In this document: in pieces, positions 14,607-20,251 of the stretch
How the letters are laid out: each line of letters opens with the position of its first letter
Numbering within the stretch: position 1 is the stretch's first letter
Source of the DNA: a virus
Length of the DNA stretch: 22,817 bases
Direction: 5' to 3' (one strand)
Virus record (IMG/VR): IMGVR_UViG_3300008122_000039
Span: 1 to 22,817 of that record
Program-made: the position numbers and the translations under genes
Notes under the pieces: model-generated
What the model was told of the DNA's origin: nothing
What the model saw: the letters and a program-made list of their open reading frames with translations, nothing else
The model's database searches: none

Positions 14607-15075
14607 CTTTTAATACGCCTCTAATAGTACAGTCGCCTTCACTGTCATAGCTCATTGTATATAACCATTTATATACTGAATAATCAATTTTGTCACCATT
14701 TTTGTATCGACGAGATACGCATTCATATTGAATACCGTTCGCATAAAATACTGGGTACTTTACAAATTCTATTTGTAAATTTAATAATTCATCATACGAT
14801 GGTGGGTATATTGTAGATATTAATTGTTTAAAAGGGAGGAATGTATCATAGTTATTAATTCTTGCACCTGCAATAAAATTCATATATGTTGCAACTGTAA
14901 TTTTTACAGGGTCATATCTAATTAAATTATGAATTTCATCTAACGCTTTCAAAAAATCAACATTTTCAACTGTATGACCTAATGCTGAAATTTGATATTT
15001 ATCATCATTATTTGTAATAACAATATCTTTAACGTTATTATTTTTAAATAACACCGTTATGAATTCGTCGTTCAT
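14596..15075 (-). CDS. Unknown protein, 159 aa
   Basis: ATG 15073-15075 has GGAG eleven bases upstream, within the end of the preceding gene, which it overlaps by four bases. The sequence has a helical middle (FLKALDEIHNLIRYDP) and a Tyr-rich C-terminal beta region (YECVSRRYKNGDKIDYSVYK). No family is recognised. It is third in the thyA unit. Confidence 0.75.
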   Translation of the reverse strand: MNDEFITVLFKNNNVKDIVITNNDDKYQISALGHTVENVDFLKALDEIHNLIRYDPVKITVATYMNFIAGARINNYDTFLPFKQLISTIYPPSYDELLNLQIEFVKYPVFYANGIQYECVSRRYKNGDKIDYSVYKWLYTMSYDSEGDCTIRGVLKDGI

Positions 15076-15242
15076 TTATTTATATTCTCCAAAGAAATTA
15101 AAGTGTGTCGCTCATCTGAATCATCTTGCACCCATTCATTTTTTATCCAATAAAATAAAGCATTATCCCATACACAATATAATTGTTTTGTCGGATCAAA
15201 ATATGTTGCTTCTTCTGGTGCAAAGCTAATTAAATTACTCAT
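15072..15242 (-). CDS. Small unknown protein, 56 aa
   Basis: The start is ATG 15240-15242 (MSNLISFAPEEATYFDPTK), with AGG nine bases upstream; in-frame codons further upstream run through the terminator hairpin at 15255-15284 and are rejected. The protein is rich in aromatic residues (LYCVWDNALFYWIKNEWVQDD). Stop and next start overlap by four bases, which supports translation. No function is recognised. Confidence 0.65.
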   Translation of the reverse strand: MSNLISFAPEEATYFDPTKQLYCVWDNALFYWIKNEWVQDDSDERHTLISLENINK

Positions 15243-15245
15243 TAT

Positions 15246-15284
15246 AAAAAACCTAATTGGGTGATAATATGATATCACCCAATT
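15246..15284 (-). terminator. Hairpin terminator after thyA
   Basis: A 12-bp stem (15255-15266 with 15273-15284) with six-base loop, followed on the minus strand by AGG and T6. The AGG is also the ribosome binding site of the next gene, so termination is probably partial. Confidence 0.65.
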
Positions 15285-15287
15285 TTA

Positions 15288-16136
15288 TTAGACTGCCATA
15301 TCGGCTTTAATTGGATCGTGATGGTTATAATTATCTAATCTGAATTGATCAATTGTTGCTTTTTCAAAGTCTTCCAACGTTTGTAAAGCAGGATCAATCC
15401 ATAAAGTTGGTGGTGTCATAGGGGCGCGTTCAAGCTGCTGATATGCTTGATCAACATGGTTTTTATATACATGAGTATTACCAAAATGACAAGATAAATA
15501 GCGTGCTTTTTTACCAAGAATACGAGCAAGTATATGAGTCAACGCAGCATATGATGCAATATCAAATGGACAACCTAAAAATAAATCAACTGATCTCATT
15601 TTAAATAGCACATCAATATAATCGCCTTTAATATTAATCTGATACATATAATGACAAGGCGGCAAAGTCATCTTTTTAAGATCGCCTGGGTTCCAAGCTG
15701 AAATAATAAGACGGCGATTTGACGGGTCTTGCTGTGCAAGCGTTAGCATTTCTTTTAACTGATCAACACCATTAAAGTTACGCCATTGGCTACCGTAAAT
15801 TGGCCCCATTTCACCATCAGTATAACCTAAGTCTTTTGCTTGCTTGTTATAGTTCGCGTCCCAGATTGTTTTCTTTTCATCATTATAGCGATTTTCTTCA
15901 CCATGCAGAATAGCGCGCAGTTCATATAAGTTAGAAGAGCCGCGTATAAACCAAAGTAATTCAGAAATAACTCCTTTCCATGCTAATTTCTTAGTGGTAA
16001 CAGCAGGAAAACCATCACGTAAATCGAACTTAATATGTTCACCAAAAGTACAAACAGTGCCTACACCAGTACGTTCTGTATTATCATCTTCACCAGTTTC
16101 TAATACATGTTTCATTAAATTTAAATATTGTTTCAT
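15288..16136 (-). CDS. thyA: Thymidylate synthase family enzyme, possibly dCMP-specific (Asn to Asp)
   Basis: The 282-aa protein follows T4 Td: ERTGVGT (R22), IWDANYNKQAKDLGY (94-105 region), GPIYGSQWR, SNRR (R141, R142), the catalytic Cys161 in LPPCHYMYQ, RSVDLFLG (R181, D184) and GNTHVYKNH. These residues bind substrate and methylene-tetrahydrofolate. One key residue differs: the usual PFNIASYA reads PFDIASYA, with Asp192 (codon 15561-15563) in place of the Asn that selects dUMP (E. coli N177, L. casei N229). The same Asp is present in T4 dCMP hydroxymethylase, and N229D turns L. casei TS into a dCMP methylase. It may therefore make 5-methyl-dCMP. AAGGT precedes ATG 16136; the gene has no intron, unlike T4 td. 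Confidence 0.93.
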   Translation of the reverse strand: MKQYLNLMKHVLETGEDDNTERTGVGTVCTFGEHIKFDLRDGFPAVTTKKLAWKGVISELLWFIRGSSNLYELRAILHGEENRYNDEKKTIWDANYNKQAKDLGYTDGEMGPIYGSQWRNFNGVDQLKEMLTLAQQDPSNRRLIISAWNPGDLKKMTLPPCHYMYQINIKGDYIDVLFKMRSVDLFLGCPFDIASYAALTHILARILGKKARYLSCHFGNTHVYKNHVDQAYQQLERAPMTPPTLWIDPALQTLEDFEKATIDQFRLDNYNHHDPIKADMAV

Positions 16137-16159
16137 CGCATACCTTTGATATTTCTTAA

Positions 16160-16180
16160 GTACACACTATTTAGGTGTAC
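16160..16180 (-). promoter_or_regulatory. Hairpin in the long leader of thyA
   Basis: GTACAC (16160-16165) pairs with GTGTAC (16175-16180). It lies in a leader of about 116 bases, unusually long for this window, 24 bases before the thyA start. It may be a control element; no known riboswitch is recognised. Confidence 0.35.
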
Positions 16181-16258
16181 CGTTTGGACTATCAAATCTT
16201 TAAGGTATGTAGTAGCATATGGAGGGAATAAGTTTTAATATATAAAAGATTTTAAATG

Positions 16259-16287
16259 ATTATATATGTTTATGTATGTTTTGTAAA
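16259..16287 (-). promoter_or_regulatory. Strong early-type promoter for the thyA unit
   Basis: Minus strand TTTACA (16282-16287), 17-bp spacer, perfect TATAAT (16259-16264). Transcription would start near 16252. It begins right after the terminator of the preceding unit. Confidence 0.72.
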
Positions 16288-16297
16288 TAAATATAAT

Positions 16298-16329
16298 AAA
16301 AAAAGGACCCAATTAAGAGTCCTTTTTTT
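16298..16329 (-). terminator. Intrinsic terminator (GGAC type)
   Basis: A7-GGAC (16298-16308) pairs with GTCC-T7 (16319-16329) across a 10-base loop; T-runs occur on both strands. It ends the four-gene unit that starts at the promoter at 17955. Confidence 0.75.
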
Positions 16330-16341
16330 AATTATTAATGG

Positions 16342-16599
16342 TTACCAAGAATTATAATCCGTGATATCAGCAATTGGTTCATTATTAGCATTATCAAATA
16401 CAATATAAGATGTACCGATTCCACTACCATTATAAGCGCGGATTGTCAAGTCACCGTTAAGATAAACAGAATGATCACTTAAAAATTTTTGAAATAAAGA
16501 TAGCTCTTCAGCTTCTAATTGAAGAACTGGAATACCTTCTTCTTTTTTCCAGACGTCTTTTTTATCAGTAATTAGACTGTATGTTGTATTAGCATGCAT
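16342..16599 (-). CDS. Small unknown protein, 85 aa
   Basis: ATG 16597-16599 lies nine bases after the YqeY gene stop; GTGAG about nine bases upstream may serve as ribosome binding site. The protein has a helical middle (LEAEELSLFQKFLSDHS) and a C-terminal strand pair ending in DITDYNSW. It is the last gene of its unit. No family is recognised. Confidence 0.7.
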   Translation of the reverse strand: MHANTTYSLITDKKDVWKKEEGIPVLQLEAEELSLFQKFLSDHSVYLNGDLTIRAYNGSGIGTSYIVFDNANNEPIADITDYNSW

Positions 16600-16608
16600 T
16601 TTTTAAAC

Positions 16609-17031
16609 TCACTTATATTTTGATGATACATATTTAGCATCATAACGCTTAAAATAATTGTCTTTAAAATAAGACATAGCATCTTTAATAGACGCAAAAT
16701 TTTGTTCCGCACAAATAGAATCAATTTCTGCGTTAGTTAATTGTTTTGGCAAATATGATTCATAAATTTCAATTTCAGCCAATAATTTTGTGCGAGTGGC
16801 TTCAAAATCACCCGGCGCTTTTTCACAGTCATCAACCGATTTTTTAAGGTCTCGCACAAAGCTAGTTAAAAAAGCAATGATATTATCATCAGTTGGTAAT
16901 ACTGGCTTATCTAAACGAGCTTTAGTATCAAATGTACCAATAATATAACGCAATGAATTAACTTTTTGCTGATCTTTTAAACGCATAGCATCTTTCATAT
17001 CAACGATAATTTGTTCATGAATTGTTGTCAT
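16609..17031 (-). CDS. GatB/YqeY-like protein
   Basis: The 140-aa protein matches the YqeY pattern of helices: IIVDMKDAMRLKDQQKVNSLRYIIGTF, then a VLPTDDNIIAFLTSFVRDLKKSVDDCEKA segment, and IEIYESYLPKQLTNAEIDSIC, where YLPKQL is the family hallmark. YqeY resembles the tail domain of GatB, which binds tRNA in the amidotransferase; the role of free YqeY is not established. Phage copies are rare but known. A strong GGAG lies seven bases before ATG 17031. A shorter relative is directly upstream at 17066. Confidence 0.82.
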   Translation of the reverse strand: MTTIHEQIIVDMKDAMRLKDQQKVNSLRYIIGTFDTKARLDKPVLPTDDNIIAFLTSFVRDLKKSVDDCEKAPGDFEATRTKLLAEIEIYESYLPKQLTNAEIDSICAEQNFASIKDAMSYFKDNYFKRYDAKYVSSKYK

Positions 17032-17065
17032 CGTTATCTCCTACGATAATTATAAAGAACATATA

Positions 17066-17353
17066 TTATGCCACATTTTCTTTTATAATATACTGATTTA
17101 AAAAATTAATTTCTTTTTTAATTTGAATGGAATCATCAAAAATATCGTCTTCTTCCATTTCATCTAAATTTTGTTGTAAGTCATACATAAATGAAGTAAT
17201 AAAATTACTAACTAATACGTCATCATGTAAACGATCAGGATAACCTTGCTTAATATGTCCAATTATAAATTCCAATAATGGAACATATATATCATCTTTA
17301 CTTTCAATAAAGTCGTTTAATTTATTTTCTAAAACTTGTAGTAAAGTTGTCAT
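17066..17353 (-). CDS. Short YqeY-like paralogue
   Basis: This 95-aa protein aligns with the middle of the neighbour at 16609: LLEFIIGHIKQ with SLRYIIGTFDT, DDVLVSNFITSFMYDLQQNLDE with DDNIIAFLTSFVRDLKKSVDD, and EINFLNQYI with EIEIYESYL. It lacks the YLPKQL motif and everything after it. Tandem duplication followed by loss of the C-terminal part is the simplest reading. GGGA lies about eight bases upstream of ATG 17353, which follows the stop of the previous gene by one base. Confidence 0.65.
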   Translation of the reverse strand: MTTLLQVLENKLNDFIESKDDIYVPLLEFIIGHIKQGYPDRLHDDVLVSNFITSFMYDLQQNLDEMEEDDIFDDSIQIKKEINFLNQYIIKENVA

Positions 17354-17354
17354 A

Positions 17355-17921
17355 TTAGTTCCCTTTTAATAATGATTTAATATCGGCTTGAAATATTTTA
17401 CCATAAGCATGATATTCAATATACGGATAAAAGCTATATGATAAACTACAGCTTGCATCTGCAGTATAATCATCATCTTTTGAAAAGCTTAATTCTTCAT
17501 TATATGATGAATCATGATCATCAAAAAATGCATTCAGCTTTTTAATTAAATCGATTGCTTTAGCTTCATCACCTTCAACTATAATTGTACGAGTATCAGT
17601 TGTAGTACCACGACAATTTTCGCCATAAATTGAAAGTTTAAAATAACAATTTGGCTGTTGGTGATGTGGATAACATACATATTCAAGTTGATCACCTATT
17701 TTGGGATCAGCCGTCATTTTATATTTGATGCCATTTAAAGCAACTTCATATTGAACTTCTGTATTTTTTAATAAACTTAATTCCATACCCATACTAGTCA
17801 ATTGATTTAATTGGATATTAGTTATTTCTACAAATTTTTCTGCGACTTTTTCTGGCTCTAAAAAGTCATTAAATATGATTTCTTCGTCTGCCTTAATAAG
17901 CACTTTAACAGTTTTAATCAT
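17355..17921 (-). CDS. Unknown protein, 188 aa
   Basis: The frame extends to ATG 17952-17954, but the -10 box of the promoter ends at 17955, so that ATG would lie before or at the transcript start. ATG 17919-17921 (MIKTVKVLIKADEE) with GGA about ten bases upstream is used instead. The protein is a beta-rich and acidic sequence with an HHQQPNCYFKLSIYGENC segment and a Tyr-rich C-terminus (YSFYPYIEYHAYGK). It is the first gene of the YqeY unit. No family is recognised. Confidence 0.72.
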   Translation of the reverse strand: MIKTVKVLIKADEEIIFNDFLEPEKVAEKFVEITNIQLNQLTSMGMELSLLKNTEVQYEVALNGIKYKMTADPKIGDQLEYVCYPHHQQPNCYFKLSIYGENCRGTTTDTRTIIVEGDEAKAIDLIKKLNAFFDDHDSSYNEELSFSKDDDYTADASCSLSYSFYPYIEYHAYGKIFQADIKSLLKGN

Positions 17922-17954
17922 ATCTATAATCCATTCATTAATAGTAATAATCAT

Positions 17955-17983
17955 ATTATATTATATGTTTTTATAAATGTACA
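17955..17983 (-). promoter_or_regulatory. Early-type promoter for the YqeY unit
   Basis: Minus strand TGTACA (17978-17983), 17-bp spacer, perfect TATAAT (17955-17960). It lies seven bases after the terminator of the preceding unit and moves the start of the next gene to 17921. Confidence 0.7.
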
Positions 17984-17990
17984 CACAAAT

Positions 17991-18013
17991 AAAAAGAGAC
18001 TTTTTAGTCTCTT
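17991..18013 (-). terminator. Intrinsic terminator of the folA unit
   Basis: AAGAGACT (17994-18001) pairs with AGTCTCTT (18006-18013) around a four-base loop, with T5 after it on the minus strand. Confidence 0.8.
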
Positions 18014-18519
18014 AATATTTTTTCTATTTCATCAAAGTCAGGATCTGCTGCCGTATTTCGATTATTGTGAACTACAATATATTTTTTATCACCAAAATCT
18101 TTATGATCTTTATCTTCAATCACTGAAAAATAATTTGATAATTCTTTCTTAAAAATTGAGCGAGCTAATAATTTATAGCCTTTATCAACATTAGATTGGA
18201 ATTTATATATAATAGTTTTGGCACTTGTAACTGATAAATAAAATCCAGTGAAAATACCTACCAAAGTTTCAACTACTTTATTAACATCATAAAAGTCAGT
18301 TGTAATTTGTACAATATCAGATTTACCAGAACCCGCATAACCTAATTCAGCAGTATAAATATCATCTTTATGCTTAGTAAAGACAAATCTATAATCACGA
18401 GCTTCACCAGTTTGAATATCAAAAACTACTTCATTATCTGAAGTAGTTTGTTCAGCTTTATATCCATTATCGGAGTCAAACATCTCTTCTAATAATAGAA
18501 AGTCCTTTATATAACTCAT
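18004..18519 (-). CDS. Unknown protein with capsid-targeting-like N-terminus, 171 aa
   Basis: ATG 18517-18519 (MSYIKDFLLLEEMF) is preferred because AAGGCG lies eight bases upstream; it overlaps the previous gene by 44 bases. An alternative is ATG 18481-18483. The first residues, Y/F-x-x-D-F-L-x-x-E, resemble the T4 internal-protein leader (MKTYQEFIAEA), though the P1' residue would be Glu, unlike the usual gp21 cleavage site. The body has DYRFVFTKHKDD and a hydrophobic ETLVGIFTGFYLSV stretch. No fold is recognised. It is the last gene before the terminator at 17991. Confidence 0.65.
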   Translation of the reverse strand: MSYIKDFLLLEEMFDSDNGYKAEQTTSDNEVVFDIQTGEARDYRFVFTKHKDDIYTAELGYAGSGKSDIVQITTDFYDVNKVVETLVGIFTGFYLSVTSAKTIIYKFQSNVDKGYKLLARSIFKKELSNYFSVIEDKDHKDFGDKKYIVVHNNRNTAADPDFDEIEKILRD

Positions 18520-18817
18520 CATTTTCGCCTTTTGTAGCATAAACAACTTCAGATGCATTATTTTTCAAAATTACAGAATAGCCAGCTTCTTCATCTTTAG
18601 GGCCATTTGTATTAGGCTCTTTAAGATTATCTGGTGCAAATGCATTACCACTATTGGCAGTTGGATTAGTGCCAGCATTACCATTAGCATCAATGGTACG
18701 ACCAATCATAAGGCCACGTGTTTTTTGAGCAATGGTTTTTGCGTCAGCCCGAGCATCTGTGTTTTGAATATCTGCATTACTAACAACAGCTTCAGATAAA
18801 AAATCATTAAAAGTCAT
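18476..18817 (-). CDS. Putative internal head protein with capsid-targeting-like leader, 113 aa
   Basis: The N-terminus MTFNDFLSEAVV is close to the T4 internal-protein targeting sequence MKTYQEFIAEA and contains L-S-E|A, which fits the gp21 prohead protease rule (Leu/Ile-x-Glu before Ala/Gly). After the leader the protein is Ala/Asn/Gly-rich and probably disordered (NGNAGTNPTANSGNAF), then has a short folded C-terminus (YSVILKNNASEVVYATKG). GGAG lies seven bases before ATG 18817. A head location and injection with DNA are inferred from the leader. The rest of the sequence suggests no function. Confidence 0.68.
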   Translation of the reverse strand: MTFNDFLSEAVVSNADIQNTDARADAKTIAQKTRGLMIGRTIDANGNAGTNPTANSGNAFAPDNLKEPNTNGPKDEEAGYSVILKNNASEVVYATKGENDELYKGLSIIRRDV

Positions 18818-18836
18818 TATAATCTCCTTTTATGAT

Positions 18837-19343
18837 TTATTTAGCAACTTTTTCATATTCAGTGAATTTATATTGGCAATCATTTTCCATAAATATTTCA
18901 CTATTTTTAACCAATTTAAAGTAATCCGGTATTTCATAGGTAGCATCGCCTTCAACTTCAATATCGACTTCTGTCACTAATAAACGATGCGATACTTCCA
19001 TACTTAAACGATAAATTTCGGCGCCACCAATAATAAAAATTCGATTCTTATTAGTCAAATGTGTATTAATTTTAGCCATGGCAATAGCCGTATCAATATC
19101 ACGTGCATAGATAACGCCATCTTCTACACGGGTAATACCACTACGAGACAATACAATAAATTTACGACCTTTTAAATGTTTGATGGTTTCATAAGTTTTA
19201 CGTCCAACAATACAAATATGATTTAGCGTATTTTCTTTAAAATACTGTAGATCACCAGTAATCTTCCACGGAATTTCATCACCATTTCCAATTACATTAT
19301 TACTACTACGTGCTACAATTTGTACAACTTCTATATTTGACAT
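18837..19343 (-). CDS. folA: Dihydrofolate reductase
   Basis: The 168-aa protein has all main DHFR elements: IVARSSNNVIGNGDEIPWK (Met20-loop region), TGDLQYFKENT with the catalytic acid D31, VGRKTYETI (46-54, NADPH binding), KFIVLSRS and FIIGGAEIYR (103-112). It reduces dihydrofolate to tetrahydrofolate, the T4 frd function. A methylating thymidylate-synthase-type enzyme releases dihydrofolate, so this enzyme would support the thyA homologue at 15288 even if that works on dCMP. GGAG precedes ATG 19343. A weak promoter (TTTATA, 16 bp, TATGAT) lies in the 87-base gap upstream. Confidence 0.96.
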   Translation of the reverse strand: MSNIEVVQIVARSSNNVIGNGDEIPWKITGDLQYFKENTLNHICIVGRKTYETIKHLKGRKFIVLSRSGITRVEDGVIYARDIDTAIAMAKINTHLTNKNRIFIIGGAEIYRLSMEVSHRLLVTEVDIEVEGDATYEIPDYFKLVKNSEIFMENDCQYKFTEYEKVAK

Positions 19344-19430
19344 TTACTTCTCCAAAATCTTTTATATTTTATCATATTTTTTTACTTATATATATAAAAG
19401 CTGAATAAGTTTATATTAGAATGCAAAAAA

Positions 19431-19847
19431 TTATTCACATTCTTCAGTTAATACTTTTTTAGTGTCTTTGGCTGGCTTTCTATCGCCATGAGGATATACA
19501 GTCAATACTTTAAATAAATCATCTTCCATACGTGTTACTGCGATAGCGCGCTCTAAACTATTTGAATAAACCAAATAAATTTGACCTTTTTCTTTATATT
19601 GAACTGCTTTAGCAACATTCTTTAATAATTTATTAATATAATCAATATCTAATGGGGCTTCACGCTCAATATATCTGGCTTGCGCATGGAAAGTAAATTT
19701 AAAATAAACATCTTCTTTTGGTAAACGAATTCTAAATTTACTTGTTTTGAAAAAATCTTTAAATTGTAATACTTGGGCTTTTTCTTTTTCTGTATCTTTA
19801 ATACTAAAGGCTTCAACAAAATACCATTCTTCAAATGATAGGTCCAT
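19431..19847 (-). CDS. Late protein with capsid-targeting-like leader and RelE/colicin-like core
   Basis: The N-terminus MDLSFEEWYFVEAFS resembles the T4 internal-protein leader (T-Y-Q-E-F-I-A-E-A), with V-E|A as a possible cleavage point, though Phe stands where Leu/Ile is usual. The core has FTFHAQARYIEREAP, then IYLVYSNSLERAIAVTRM and FKVLTVYPHGD. This His, Arg, then strand-strand-strand layout resembles small RNase folds (barnase-EndoU-colicin-RelE class), but that is only a pattern impression. The start codon lies in a hairpin carrying a late-type box (19842-19881), so late expression is likely. It might be a nuclease packaged in the head. Confidence 0.7.
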   Translation of the reverse strand: MDLSFEEWYFVEAFSIKDTEKEKAQVLQFKDFFKTSKFRIRLPKEDVYFKFTFHAQARYIEREAPLDIDYINKLLKNVAKAVQYKEKGQIYLVYSNSLERAIAVTRMEDDLFKVLTVYPHGDRKPAKDTKKVLTEECE

Positions 19848-19881
19848 AAATAATCCATCTTTTTTAAGATTATTTATGGAC
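19842..19881 (-). promoter_or_regulatory. Start-codon-covering hairpin with embedded late-promoter box
   Basis: A perfect 14-bp stem (19868-19881 with 19842-19855) with a 12-base loop covers ATG 19845-19847 and GGA just upstream. The 5' arm on the minus strand holds CATAAATA (19871-19878), one mismatch from the T4 late box. Transcripts from upstream would fold and block translation; late transcripts would start in the loop, lack the 5' arm and be translated, as known for T4 e and soc. Confidence 0.65.
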
Positions 19882-19895
19882 TTTTATATAAACTA

Positions 19896-20153
19896 TTATA
19901 CTAATTCATATAATTGATCAATTAGTTCGTCAGTCACATCATTAGGATTAAATACACCTTCGAAATAATGATTAAAAACGAAAATTACACACTCTTTCAT
20001 ATCTTCACGGCTTTTCACTTCACCAGTCTCGATATTATGTAAAATTTGTTTCGCTTCAATTTCATATTCATCATACAATGAATTATTAACAGTGCCAATC
20101 TTCATAAGATCGTGCATGTAAAGAGTCATTGTGATATCTGATAAATTTGGCAT
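19896..20153 (-). CDS. Small unknown acidic protein, 85 aa
   Basis: ATG 20151-20153 has GGAG ten bases upstream and follows the palindromic promoter at 20182. The protein is helical and acidic (DEYEIEAKQILHNIETGEV, then NPNDVTDELIDQLYELV). No family is recognised. It is first in the transcription unit that leads into the leader-bearing genes and folA. Confidence 0.72.
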   Translation of the reverse strand: MPNLSDITMTLYMHDLMKIGTVNNSLYDEYEIEAKQILHNIETGEVKSREDMKECVIFVFNHYFEGVFNPNDVTDELIDQLYELV

Positions 20154-20181
20154 ATATATACGTCTCCGTCTGTATGATGCA

Positions 20182-20210
20182 ATTATACTACTATTATTTA
20201 TATTTGTATA
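20182..20210 (-). promoter_or_regulatory. Early-type promoter with an overlapping late box
   Basis: Minus strand TATACA (20205-20210), 17-bp spacer AATATAAATAATAGTAG, perfect TATAAT (20182-20187). The spacer also contains an exact TATAAATA (20195-20202), so the same site could be read early and late. Confidence 0.7.
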
Positions 20211-20222
20211 TACAAATATAAA
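20197..20222. repeat. 26-bp perfect palindrome over the -35 box
   Basis: Positions 20197-20222 are a perfect inverted repeat with no loop, centred on GTATAC and sharing the TTTGTATATACAAA core with 11920-11937. It is likely a protein-binding site. Confidence 0.75.
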
Positions 20223-20251
20223 ATAAATAAATTTATCAGATATTTAGATGC

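Noticed and set aside
15077-15084. Exact TATAAATA on the minus strand
   Set aside because: It is the end of a coding sequence and one base from the next ATG; a transcript from here would start inside the gene.
15288-16136. Group I intron as in T4 td
   Set aside because: The thyA homologue is one continuous frame with all motifs in order; no intron is present.
19344-19430. Terminator between the genes at 19431 and 18837
   Set aside because: Only a weak GAATAA/TTATTC pairing with a long loop is seen, so read-through into folA is more likely.
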